Assembly: GCA_028293725.1 (NCBI GenBank)
Contig: JAQGOE010000153.1
Location: 1-26,315, forward strand
Direction of reading: 5' to 3'
DNA: 26,315 nucleotides
Source: Gammaproteobacteria bacterium
GTDB taxonomy: Bacteria; Pseudomonadota; Gammaproteobacteria; Steroidobacterales; Steroidobacteraceae
The position numbers and the translations under genes are program-made. The notes beneath the pieces are model-generated. The model did no database searches, had not been told where the DNA came from, and saw only the letters and a program-made list of their open reading frames with translations. Numbering within the stretch: the first letter of the stretch is position 1; each line of letters begins with the position of its first letter. This document shows positions 7,613 through 15,227 of the stretch, one piece after another.

Positions 7613-8371
7613 TCAGAGCTTGTTACGACGGGCCACCACTCGCCGTTGCTCGGCCATCTTCTGTCGCGTCTGCTGTAGGGCGTCCGCCTCGGCCAAAGCC
7701 AACAGGTCGTCGATCACCTGGGACAGGTGGCCATGAATCGCCCGCCGCGCTGCCTTCGGATCGCGGTCACGCAATGCGGCCACGATCTGGCGATGCTCGC
7801 CGACGAAGTTGCCGCCGCTACCCATCCGGGCGCGCCGCAGCGCGGTCGTGCAGAGCGGCGATTGCTGGCGCAAGGCCCACAGCTCCTCCACCGCGGCCGC
7901 GATAGCCACGTTGCCGGTAGCGAGCGCGATGGCCACATGGAAATCCAACTCCAACCGCTCGATCTCGTCAGCGTTGCGGTCTCCCGCCATCTCCTCGACC
8001 AGGCGATCGAGGACAGTGAGTTGATCTTCGGAGGCGACGGCGGCCGACAAGGCACAGGCCTCGCCCTCGAACAACCGCCGCGCCTCGGTCCACTCCAAAG
8101 CGTTGACCTCCAACTCGGTGGCATCCTCCGGGACCGGGGCTGAAGTGTTGACATAGACCCCCGATCCCCGCCGCGCCTCGACCAAGCCCTGAAACTCGAG
8201 AGCGATCATCGCGTCGCGGATCGTGGGTCTGCTGACGCCGAAGCTGTCCGCCAGCTCGCGCTCAGACGGCAGCTTTTCGCCGGGGCCGTAGCGTCCGTCG
8301 GCGATGGCCGCCGCGATCGCCAGAGCGATTTTCCGATAGAGCTTATGCGAATCCTGGAGGTCGGTTTGCAT
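7613..8371 (-). CDS. FadR-type GntR transcriptional regulator (first copy), UxuR/ExuR-like
   Basis: A 252-residue regulator. The N-terminal winged HTH is at about 10-75 ('LYRKIALAIAAAIADGRYGPGEKLPSERELADSFGVSRPTIRDAMIALE' region). A C-terminal FCD domain carries the metal-ligand pattern: Asp and His in 'LELDFHVAIA', His in 'GEHRQIVAAL', and His in 'IHGHLSQ'. The frame stays open upstream to 8572, but ATG at 8371 is preferred because the HTH starts there and the longer version would run 140 bp into the GH105 gene. It lies 61 bp after GH105 in the same orientation. Family members next to uronate genes usually repress them and respond to hexuronates or their breakdown products. The effector here is inferred. 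It is paralogous to the regulator at 13069-13845. Confidence 0.9.
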   Translation of the reverse strand: MQTDLQDSHKLYRKIALAIAAAIADGRYGPGEKLPSERELADSFGVSRPTIRDAMIALEFQGLVEARRGSGVYVNTSAPVPEDATELEVNALEWTEARRLFEGEACALSAAVASEDQLTVLDRLVEEMAGDRNADEIERLELDFHVAIALATGNVAIAAAVEELWALRQQSPLCTTALRRARMGSGGNFVGEHRQIVAALRDRDPKAARRAIHGHLSQVIDDLLALAEADALQQTRQKMAEQRRVVARRNKL

Positions 8372-8432
8372 GACATCAGAGGACTTGGAGGGAGTCGTCA
8401 ACGTACCGCGCACTGGCGAGTCGGCACCCAAG

Positions 8433-9611
8433 CTAGCGCCTCGCCGCCTTGGGAAGTCTGGACACCTCGCTGGCTGCCAGCAGGAACGCACCCACGCCAT
8501 ACAGTTGGGTGTCATCAGGACCGACCTGGCCGGGCGCGGCGCCCACTGGCTGTACCCAGCCGAGTTTTCCATCCGACTCGACCGCCGCCGTCAGGGCACG
8601 CCAACCACGCTCCACCGAGGGTCGATATTCCGATGCCGGCAGCACGCCATGGTTCACACCCCAGGCAAGGCCGTAAACGAAGAAGCCAGTGCCACTGGTC
8701 TCCGGAGTTTGCTGCGGTTCCAGCAGCGAGACGGGCCAGTAGCCTTGGCCACCCTGCAACGTCACTAGCTTCGCGGCCATCTGTTTGAACAGCGCCTCAT
8801 AGCGGGGACGGCTGGGATAGTCCTTGGGGAGGTCGCTCAGGATCCGCGCCAGTCCGGCAAACACCCAACCGTTGCCGCGACCCCAGAAGATCTCCCGGCC
8901 CGCCGCGTCGCGCTGCGCTATGAAGCGGCTGTCGCGGAAGTAGAGATGATTGTCCTTGTCGTAGAGAAAGTCGGTCGTTGCCCAGAACTCCGTGTCCGCG
9001 TGGGCCCGGTAGCGCTCGTCGCCGGTGGCACTCGACAAGGCGACCCAGGCCGGAGGCGCCATGAACAGAGCGTCACTCCAACACCAGCGGTCCTGACAGT
9101 GCGCCTCGCCGCCGCTGGGCATAGCCCCGAACTCCAGCGACACCGTGGACGGCTCAGCCAAAACCGCGCCGAAGCGCGCCTCGATCGGAGCCAGTTTGCC
9201 CGGGTCCCCGGTGCGCCGGGCCGCCCACACCCACACCGCGCCGGTGGCGTCGGCGTCGGCGTGTCGCGGCCTTTGGTCAAAGCCCCAGCCCTCGGCGTCA
9301 CCGTGGGCGAGGATCGCATCAACATAACGGGGTTGGTGCGAAGCGTCCGCGAATGCAGCGAGGCCGATGTAGAACGCCGCTTGAATCCAATTCCGCGACG
9401 CTGCTGTGTCATGACGGAATGCCGGGTCCCGGACATACTCAAAGTTGTCCATATGACTCAACTGCCAGTCCGCAACCCGGGCGCCGATGGCCAGAGCCGC
9501 GGCGTCCGTGCGGCCCGCCCCGGACTTACGCGATGTCACCGCGCCGGCGTCGATCGAGCCCTGCAGGGTCGCGGCGGCCAGAAGCGCTACCAACACGCAT
9601 CGCTGATACAT
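8433..9611 (-). CDS. GH105 unsaturated glycuronyl (rhamnogalacturonyl) hydrolase
   Basis: Removes the 4,5-unsaturated uronic acid left at the non-reducing end by polysaccharide lyases, yielding DKI for KduI. The 392 residues start with a signal peptide (about 1-23), so the enzyme is probably periplasmic. GH105/YteR-type motifs are present: 'DRWCWSDALFMAPPAW' with the putative catalytic Asp180, 'FWGRGNGWVFAGLARIL', and 'ETSGTGFFVYGLAWGVNHG'. The RhiN/YteR class acts on rhamnogalacturonan-derived disaccharides, while related enzymes act on ulvan or unsaturated GlcA. The exact substrate is not readable from the sequence. The ATG is 2 bp after the second kduI stop, so the two genes are translationally coupled. 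This links product release directly to isomerisation. Confidence 0.92.
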   Translation of the reverse strand: MYQRCVLVALLAAATLQGSIDAGAVTSRKSGAGRTDAAALAIGARVADWQLSHMDNFEYVRDPAFRHDTAASRNWIQAAFYIGLAAFADASHQPRYVDAILAHGDAEGWGFDQRPRHADADATGAVWVWAARRTGDPGKLAPIEARFGAVLAEPSTVSLEFGAMPSGGEAHCQDRWCWSDALFMAPPAWVALSSATGDERYRAHADTEFWATTDFLYDKDNHLYFRDSRFIAQRDAAGREIFWGRGNGWVFAGLARILSDLPKDYPSRPRYEALFKQMAAKLVTLQGGQGYWPVSLLEPQQTPETSGTGFFVYGLAWGVNHGVLPASEYRPSVERGWRALTAAVESDGKLGWVQPVGAAPGQVGPDDTQLYGVGAFLLAASEVSRLPKAARR

Positions 9612-9613
9612 GT

Positions 9614-10459
9614 CTAACTCAGTTCGGCCAGAGTCAGAACATCCATGTCGTCGAATTCCAGGTTCTCGCCGCCCATCGACCAGACGAAGCGGTAGTCAGC
9701 CGTGCCGACGCCGCTGTGCATCGACCAACTAGGGGAGAACACCGCCTCGCCGTCGTCCATGAACACCGTGCGGGGCTCCGAGGGCTCGCCCATGATGTGC
9801 ATCACACGGGCCGGCGCGGCATCGAAGTACATATAAATCTCACTACGCCGCCTGTGGGTGTGGGGCGGCATGGTGTTCCAGACATTGCCGGCATCCAACT
9901 CCGTAAAACCCATTACGAGCTGACAGGTCGCGACGAGACCGGGGCGGATGCTTTGGCGGATCACCCGCCGGTTGGCGGTCTTCTGATCGCCGGCCCGGAT
10001 GACCTGCGCCTCCTGCTGCCGCACCAGGCGACTGGGATAGGCGGCGTGGGCGGGGTAGCTGACGAAGTAGAACCTCGCTGGCGCCTCACGCGAGCCGCCG
10101 CCAAACACCACCGACTCGACCCCGCGGCCAATGTACAGGCTGTCCAGTCGCGCCATGTCGTGTCGGACACCATCCAGACTGATCCAGCCGGGCGCGCCGA
10201 TGTTCACCACGCCGACTTCCCGTCGTTCGCAAAAATAGCGCGCCGCCAGCTGGCGATCGGTAGGGAGAGTAAGCGGTGCGTCGAGGGGAACGGCCGAGCC
10301 GACCACGGCGCGATCGACCTCGACGTAGGTCATGGCGAGCTCGCCGGGCCGAAACAGATCGCCGATGACGAAGGTGTCGCGGATGTCTCGAGCTGTCATC
10401 CGGCGCAGGCCGTCAGGGTCAGTGCTCCCGCGCAAATTCATCCTGTCGGCGTTCGTCAT
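9614..10459 (-). CDS. kduI: 5-dehydro-4-deoxy-D-glucuronate isomerase (second copy)
   Basis: A 281-residue KduI with metal ligands H200, H202, E207 and H248 ('TMPPHTHRRRSEIYMYF' and 'SPSWSMHSGVGTADYRFVW'). The 'SWS-HSGVGT' region is closer to E. coli KduI than that of the copy at 497-1336. ATG at 10459 is preferred over the longer frame to 10495 because GCGAGGGA lies 4-5 bp upstream of it. It is the first gene of a minus-strand operon with GH105 and probably gntR and DUF4861. It has no adjacent kduD of its own, so it must rely on the one at 1343-2101 or on another gene outside the window. A FadR-type operator-like site sits 16-27 bp upstream of the start. Confidence 0.94.
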   Translation of the reverse strand: MTNADRMNLRGSTDPDGLRRMTARDIRDTFVIGDLFRPGELAMTYVEVDRAVVGSAVPLDAPLTLPTDRQLAARYFCERREVGVVNIGAPGWISLDGVRHDMARLDSLYIGRGVESVVFGGGSREAPARFYFVSYPAHAAYPSRLVRQQEAQVIRAGDQKTANRRVIRQSIRPGLVATCQLVMGFTELDAGNVWNTMPPHTHRRRSEIYMYFDAAPARVMHIMGEPSEPRTVFMDDGEAVFSPSWSMHSGVGTADYRFVWSMGGENLEFDDMDVLTLAELS

Positions 10460-10474
10460 TGTCCCTCGCCTGCT

Positions 10475-10486
10475 CGGTATTACCAA
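10475..10486 (-). promoter_or_regulatory. FadR-type operator-like site at the second kduI
   Basis: The minus strand reads TTGGTAATACCG. This matches the general TGGT-N3-ACC layout of FadR-family GntR operators and resembles the UxuR/ExuR core TTGGTATACCAA with one extra central base. It lies 16 bp upstream of the start codon, so binding would block transcription or elongation. The second copy is at 10676-10687. Confidence 0.5.
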
Positions 10487-10675
10487 TGGGGCCATCGGCT
10501 GCGAACATAGTTGACCAGTTCCGAAGGTTTTTTTCCACTCCCTGGACTCGCAGTACTATTCCAGGCCTGGAAGGCCCAGAATTTGCGCGGATTTCAGCGA
10601 CAGGTCCCCTGTCGCCGTCAACCGACTTGACAAGTTACCCCAAATTTAGTCATTTTGGCCTTACCAGTTTACAAA

Positions 10676-10687
10676 ATGGTATGACCG
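10676..10687 (+). promoter_or_regulatory. FadR-type operator-like site at the second TonB receptor
   Basis: ATGGTATGACCG agrees with the site at 10475-10486 at 9 of 12 positions, giving the joint pattern WTGGTAWKACCG. It lies 33 bp upstream of the receptor ATG. A nearby TACCA (10662-10666) forms a 5-bp inverted repeat with its TGGTA half across 10 bp. The 260 bp between the divergent kduI and receptor genes otherwise hold a TTGACA (10628-10633), a possible -35 box, without a convincing -10 partner. Confidence 0.5.
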
Positions 10688-10719
10688 AATCGACCAGAAT
10701 TGGCGTTTGAGGGGGGATA

Positions 10720-13065
10720 ATGAGTCAGTTTCAACGTATTCTGATGGCGTCCGCAGCCATCATGGCTGTCGTCGCCACAACACCACGCATGGCGTGCGCT
10801 GCAGATGAATCCGCGCCGGCGACCCAGCCTGCAGGCTCCTTGCAACTGGAGGAAGTCACCGTCACCGCGACCAAGCGCGCTGAGCGTCTGCAGGATGTTC
10901 CGGTGTCGGTCACGGCGCTGACCTCAGCGGTACTAGAGCGCGGCAACGTCCGAGAATTGGGTGACCTGGTGAAGCTGGCGCCAGGACTTCAGATCCAGTA
11001 CGGCTCGCAGCCGGGCAATTTCGCCATCATCATGCGTGGCATCGGCACCTTCTCGAACGGCATCGCCGTGGAGTCCGACGTCGCCGTAGTGATTGACGAC
11101 GTGCCCATGGGTTTCCAGGCCGAAGCCTTCCAGGACCTGGTCGACGCGGACCGCGTGGAAGTGCTGCGCGGGCCGCAGAGTACCCTGTTCGGTAAAAGCG
11201 CCATCGCGGGCGTTCTCAACATCGTCACGGCCGCACCGACTCGTGAGTTCACCGGCAAGGCCATGGTTTACGGCACCAATGATGACGAAAAACGCGGTGG
11301 ATTTACTTTTTCAGGTCCGTTGAGCGACACCGTGCGCTTTCGCCTGACCGTCGATGATAGCGACTACAAAGGCAACATCACCAACCTCTACAACGGCCAG
11401 AAGATCGGCGGCAGCTCCGGCCTGACCGCGACCGGCAAGCTGGAGTGGGCGCCGACAGACAATCTGTCGTTCAGCATCGCTCCGCGATTCAACCGCAACG
11501 AGTCGACCTGCTGCATCAATGCGATCACCTCGCTGACGCCCGGCCTGTACTACCAGGGCGCCACGCAGTTGCCCGAGTCGCAGGTACTGGCCGGTATTCC
11601 CATCGGCCCGGCCAACCACTACATCCGGATGGACTACCGCCCTGGCGGCGGCGATTCGCGCGACTACGGCGCCACGGCCCACGCGGAATACCATTTCTCG
11701 GACGACTCGTTCCTGAAAGGTCACATCTTCCAGTCCATCACCTCGGACGATCACTGGCGGATGTTCGACTACCAGGACCAGGACGGCAACGCCTCGCACT
11801 TCCTGCTGTACTACCCGCTCACCAATCCCTCCGGCATTGACAGCGGCGCGTATCAGTATGGTTTCTTCCACGCTGACTCGGTGACCCAGGAATTTCGGCT
11901 CACGTCGCCGGATACGGGGCGCATTCGCTACGTGACCGGACTTTGGTTCGCCGAGAACAATCTGAACCGCTGGCTCTGGAAGGGCCCGGTGTTGAACTCC
12001 GTTGAGTACATGGCAGTCTCCGGCAACGTCAACTATTCGGCCTACGGCAATGCCACCCTGGACATCACCGACAAGTTGGCGCTGGTCGGCGGCGTGCGGC
12101 GCAACTTGCAGAAGATCGACTACACGTTTGTCAACTACTTCAAGAGCCTCCACTTCGGCGACCACAACCAGGACTTGTCGACCACCGGCAAGGGCGGCAT
12201 CGAGTACAAGTGGACGCCGGACATCATGACGTACGCGACCTTCTCGACCGGTTACAAGGGTCAGGCGTATGACCTCGTGAGCACCTTCAACGCGAAGGAG
12301 GCCGCGCAAATGCCGGTACCGCATGAGACGGCGAAGAACTACGAGGTGGGCTTGAAGACCACCCTGTTCGATCGGCGGGTCTACTTCAACCTGACGCTGT
12401 TCGACGCTAACTACAATGGTTTCCAGACTTCGGTGACCACGGTTCTGCCGGACGGCACGTTCCTGACTCACCTCGACAGCGTGGGTCGCCTGCGCACCCG
12501 TGGCGTAGAAATCGATGCCGCGGCGAAGGCGACTTCGAACTTCACGTTGAACGGGTCGTTCGCCTATACCGACGCCACGGTCGTGGAATTCCCCAACGGC
12601 CCCTGTTACACGGCCCAGACCTTGGCGCAGGGGTGTTATGTCGACAACACCAACAGCCGCGTGCAGAACCTGGCCGGTAAGCCGTTGAACAATGTTCCCA
12701 AGGCGAAGGGGAATATCGGTGGCGAGTATGATCAGCCCTTGCCGGGCCTACCGTTCGGGGCGTTTGCCAGCTTTGCGTTGCGCTACCAGTCCGCGGTTAA
12801 CTTCACGTTGAGCCAGGACCCGCGCACCATACAGGGCGGTTATGCCGGCGCCGACTTTACCCTGGGTATCAACGACAACCACGACCACTACAAGGTGACG
12901 CTCTTCGTCAACAATGCGTTCGACAAGCACTACGCCGTAGGTCTCACCGATGGTACCGCCGGATTCAGTGCCGCTGGTGGCACCGCCGCGGGGGTGGGGA
13001 CCAGTTGGACTCTCCCGCGCGACGCATTCCGCTACTGGGGCGGCCGCGTGGATGTGCAGTTCTAG
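10720..13065 (+). CDS. TonB-dependent outer-membrane receptor (second copy)
   Basis: A 781-residue receptor. It has a signal peptide (about residues 1-27, ending RMACA), a TonB-box-like 'LEEVTVTATKR', and a plug ('QDVPVSVTALT', 'IMRGIGTF', 'VEVLRGPQSTLFGKSAIAGVLNIV'). The long barrel ends in Phe, as required for BAM-dependent assembly. A strong GAGGGGGG ribosome site precedes the ATG. It is paralogous to the receptor at 4033-6438: both share Cys-Cys in an early loop, 'GPCY-AQT-AQGC' and 'LSQDP' stretches. It stands divergent from the second kduI and convergent with the second gntR, whose stop is 3 bp away. The probable cargo is a uronate oligomer different from that of the first receptor (inference). 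Confidence 0.93.
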   Translation: MSQFQRILMASAAIMAVVATTPRMACAADESAPATQPAGSLQLEEVTVTATKRAERLQDVPVSVTALTSAVLERGNVRELGDLVKLAPGLQIQYGSQPGNFAIIMRGIGTFSNGIAVESDVAVVIDDVPMGFQAEAFQDLVDADRVEVLRGPQSTLFGKSAIAGVLNIVTAAPTREFTGKAMVYGTNDDEKRGGFTFSGPLSDTVRFRLTVDDSDYKGNITNLYNGQKIGGSSGLTATGKLEWAPTDNLSFSIAPRFNRNESTCCINAITSLTPGLYYQGATQLPESQVLAGIPIGPANHYIRMDYRPGGGDSRDYGATAHAEYHFSDDSFLKGHIFQSITSDDHWRMFDYQDQDGNASHFLLYYPLTNPSGIDSGAYQYGFFHADSVTQEFRLTSPDTGRIRYVTGLWFAENNLNRWLWKGPVLNSVEYMAVSGNVNYSAYGNATLDITDKLALVGGVRRNLQKIDYTFVNYFKSLHFGDHNQDLSTTGKGGIEYKWTPDIMTYATFSTGYKGQAYDLVSTFNAKEAAQMPVPHETAKNYEVGLKTTLFDRRVYFNLTLFDANYNGFQTSVTTVLPDGTFLTHLDSVGRLRTRGVEIDAAAKATSNFTLNGSFAYTDATVVEFPNGPCYTAQTLAQGCYVDNTNSRVQNLAGKPLNNVPKAKGNIGGEYDQPLPGLPFGAFASFALRYQSAVNFTLSQDPRTIQGGYAGADFTLGINDNHDHYKVTLFVNNAFDKHYAVGLTDGTAGFSAAGGTAAGVGTSWTLPRDAFRYWGGRVDVQF

Positions 13066-13068
13066 ATG

Positions 13069-13845
13069 CTATCTCGTGGCGCTCGCCGCACGCAGAGCAA
13101 TCTCTTCGCGCTTGGCGGCGAGTCGCCCACGGGTCTGCTCCATCGCCTCCAGTTCGGCGGTGACCAGCAGATTTTCGATCAGGCCCCCCAGGTGAGCCTG
13201 CATCGCCGCGCGCGCCGCCTTCGGATCGCGCGTCCGCAGGCTTTCGACGATGGCCTGGTGCTCATCGTTCAGCGGCGTGCGACGCACCTCACGGGCCCTT
13301 TCCAACATCTGCATGCACAGGCGCGACTTGTAGCGCAGATCCCAGGTGCTCTCGACGATGTGTACGATGGCGCTGTTACGCGTGGCCTGGGCGATGGTGA
13401 TGTGAAACTGGCGATCGGCCAGCTCGCTCTGCTCCTTGGTCGCCTCCTTATTGTTCATCTCCACGACCAGGGTTTCCAGATAAGCCAACTCCTCATCGGT
13501 GATCAGGGTGGCGGCCAACGCGGCCACCTCGCCCTCGAACAGGCGGCGTGCCTCGGCGTGGTCGAAGGCGCCGATGTCGAGCTCCTTTGGTGCAGGCGGC
13601 GGTACGGGAGCGCCGCCCTGGCGGACATAGACTCCCGAGCCCTGCCGGGCCTCGAGCAGGCCGCGCATCTCCAGCGCAATCACCGCCCGGCGGACGGTGG
13701 GGCGGCTGACGCCGAACTCCTGGGCCAGGTCGCGCTCGGAAGCCAAGCGCTGGCCTGGTTGATATTGGCCTTCGGCAATGGCCCGCTCTATCGTAGCGGC
13801 CACTTGCTGATAGCGTCGTAGGGAATTGACTGTAGGTATCGACAT
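13069..13845 (-). CDS. FadR-type GntR transcriptional regulator (second copy), UxuR/ExuR-like
   Basis: A 258-residue regulator with an N-terminal winged HTH ('LASERDLAQEFGVSRPTVRRAVIALEMRG') and a C-terminal FCD ligand domain. Likely metal ligands are Asp and His in 'LADRQFHITIA', His in 'NDEHQAIVESL', and His in 'MQAHLGGL'. It shares 'EARRLFEGE', 'RDPKAAR' and other stretches with the regulator at 7613-8371, so the two are paralogues. ATG at 13845 is preferred over GTG at 13857 because GGGAAG lies just upstream. It is divergent from the MFS hexuronate transporter across 95 bp and so is the best candidate regulator of that gene. It may also act on the WTGGTAWKACCG sites; which of the two paralogues reads them is unknown. 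Confidence 0.9.
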   Translation of the reverse strand: MSIPTVNSLRRYQQVAATIERAIAEGQYQPGQRLASERDLAQEFGVSRPTVRRAVIALEMRGLLEARQGSGVYVRQGGAPVPPPAPKELDIGAFDHAEARRLFEGEVAALAATLITDEELAYLETLVVEMNNKEATKEQSELADRQFHITIAQATRNSAIVHIVESTWDLRYKSRLCMQMLERAREVRRTPLNDEHQAIVESLRTRDPKAARAAMQAHLGGLIENLLVTAELEAMEQTRGRLAAKREEIALRAASATR

Positions 13846-13940
13846 CGTGCTTCCCACTTTTTACCACACGGGCAACCTGCCGGTGAATCGGCTCACGGAC
13901 GGCACCTTGTTCAACTGGTAGATAAGGACAAGGGGGAACC

Positions 13941-15227
13941 ATGACCAAAGTGACTTCCGGAGCCGCGCATCCGGCGAGCGTGGGCATCGTCGGCCGGTAT
14001 CGCTGGGTGATTGTCGCCCTACTCTTCGCCGCGATGGTGATCAACTACGTCGATCGCCAGACCATCGGTTTGTTGAAGCCGGACCTCTCCAGGCGGTTCG
14101 GCTGGTCGGAGACCGACTATGCCGACCTGGTGTTTTATTTCCAGCTCTCCTACGCCGTGGCCTACGTCGTCTGGGGCAAAGTCATGGACAACATCGGAGC
14201 CCGCTGGGGTTTCGGCGTCGCCTTCCTGATCTGGCAGATCGCGCACATCGCCCACGCCGGCGCGCGGAGCCTGAACGGGTTCATCTTCGCCCGCGTGGCG
14301 CTGGGCGCCGGCGAGGCCGGCGGCTTTCCCGCCGGCATCAAGGCCGTGGCCGAGTGGTTCCCCAAGAAGGAGCGCGCCCTGGCCACTGGCATCTTCAATG
14401 CGGGCACCAACATCGGCGCCATCGTGACGCCGCTGGTGGTCCCGACCGTCGTGCTGGCCTTCGGCTGGCAAACGGCCTTCGTCATCACCGGTCTGGCGGG
14501 TCTGATCTGGTTGCCGCTGTGGTTGCTGATCTACCGCCGTCCGCGCGAGCAGCCGCGGGTTGGAGCCGCCGAATTGGCTCATATCGAGCAGGATGCCGCC
14601 GAGCCGGCCAACAAGATCGGCTGGCTCAGGCTGCTGACCCAGCGCGAGACGTGGGCCTTCGCCCTGGGCAAGTTCCTGATCGACCCGATCTGGTGGATGT
14701 TCCTGTTCTGGCTGCCCGACTTCCTGGGCAAGCGCTACGGTCTCGACCTCAAGAGCTTCGGCCCGCCGCTGATTGCCATCTACCTGCTGTCAGACCTCGG
14801 CAGCGTCGGTGGCGGCTGGCTGTCGTCGCGGCTGATGAAGCGGGGCTGGACCATCAACAAAGCCCGCAAGACCACCATGCTGATCTGCGCCCTGCTGGCC
14901 GTGCCCGTGGTATTTGCGGCCAATGTCGACAGCCTGTGGCTGGCGGTGTTGATCATCGGCGTGGCCACCGCCGCCCATCAGGGCTTCTCGGCCAATCTCT
15001 ACACCCTGCCGTCGGATGTCTTCCCGCGTGGCGCGGTGGGCTCGGTCGTAGGTATCGGCGGCATGCTCGGCGCGTTCGGCGGCATGTTGTTCTCCATGTA
15101 TATTGGCGGCGTGCTGGAGAGGATCGGCACCTACACCCCGATCTTCATCGTCGCAGGCTTCGGGTATCTGCTCGCCCTGCTGGTGGTGCACCTGCTGTCG
15201 CCGCGGATGGAGCCGGTCAAACTCTAG
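13941..15227 (+). CDS. MFS hexuronate/uronate transporter, ExuT-like
   Basis: A 428-residue inner-membrane secondary transporter of the anion:cation symporter (ACS) group, with about 12 hydrophobic segments. Typical early features are 'INYVDRQTIGLLKPDL' (a negatively charged motif at the end of TM1) and 'GKVMDNIGARWG' (the loop 2-3 MFS motif). 'GEAGGFPAGIKAVAEWFPKKERALATGIFNAGTNIGAI' is highly characteristic of ExuT/GudP-type sugar-acid carriers. GGGGGAACC precedes the ATG. It is divergent from a FadR-type regulator and lies at the end of the uronate locus, so import of galacturonate, glucuronate or the unsaturated monomer DKI is the likely job. The stop codon overlaps the hipA stop on the other strand within CTAG. 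Confidence 0.9.
   Translation: MTKVTSGAAHPASVGIVGRYRWVIVALLFAAMVINYVDRQTIGLLKPDLSRRFGWSETDYADLVFYFQLSYAVAYVVWGKVMDNIGARWGFGVAFLIWQIAHIAHAGARSLNGFIFARVALGAGEAGGFPAGIKAVAEWFPKKERALATGIFNAGTNIGAIVTPLVVPTVVLAFGWQTAFVITGLAGLIWLPLWLLIYRRPREQPRVGAAELAHIEQDAAEPANKIGWLRLLTQRETWAFALGKFLIDPIWWMFLFWLPDFLGKRYGLDLKSFGPPLIAIYLLSDLGSVGGGWLSSRLMKRGWTINKARKTTMLICALLAVPVVFAANVDSLWLAVLIIGVATAAHQGFSANLYTLPSDVFPRGAVGSVVGIGGMLGAFGGMLFSMYIGGVLERIGTYTPIFIVAGFGYLLALLVVHLLSPRMEPVKL

Noticed and set aside
8372..8572. N-terminal extension of the first GntR regulator
   Set aside because: It would overlap the GH105 gene by 140 bp and carries no family homology; the winged HTH begins right after the ATG at 8371.
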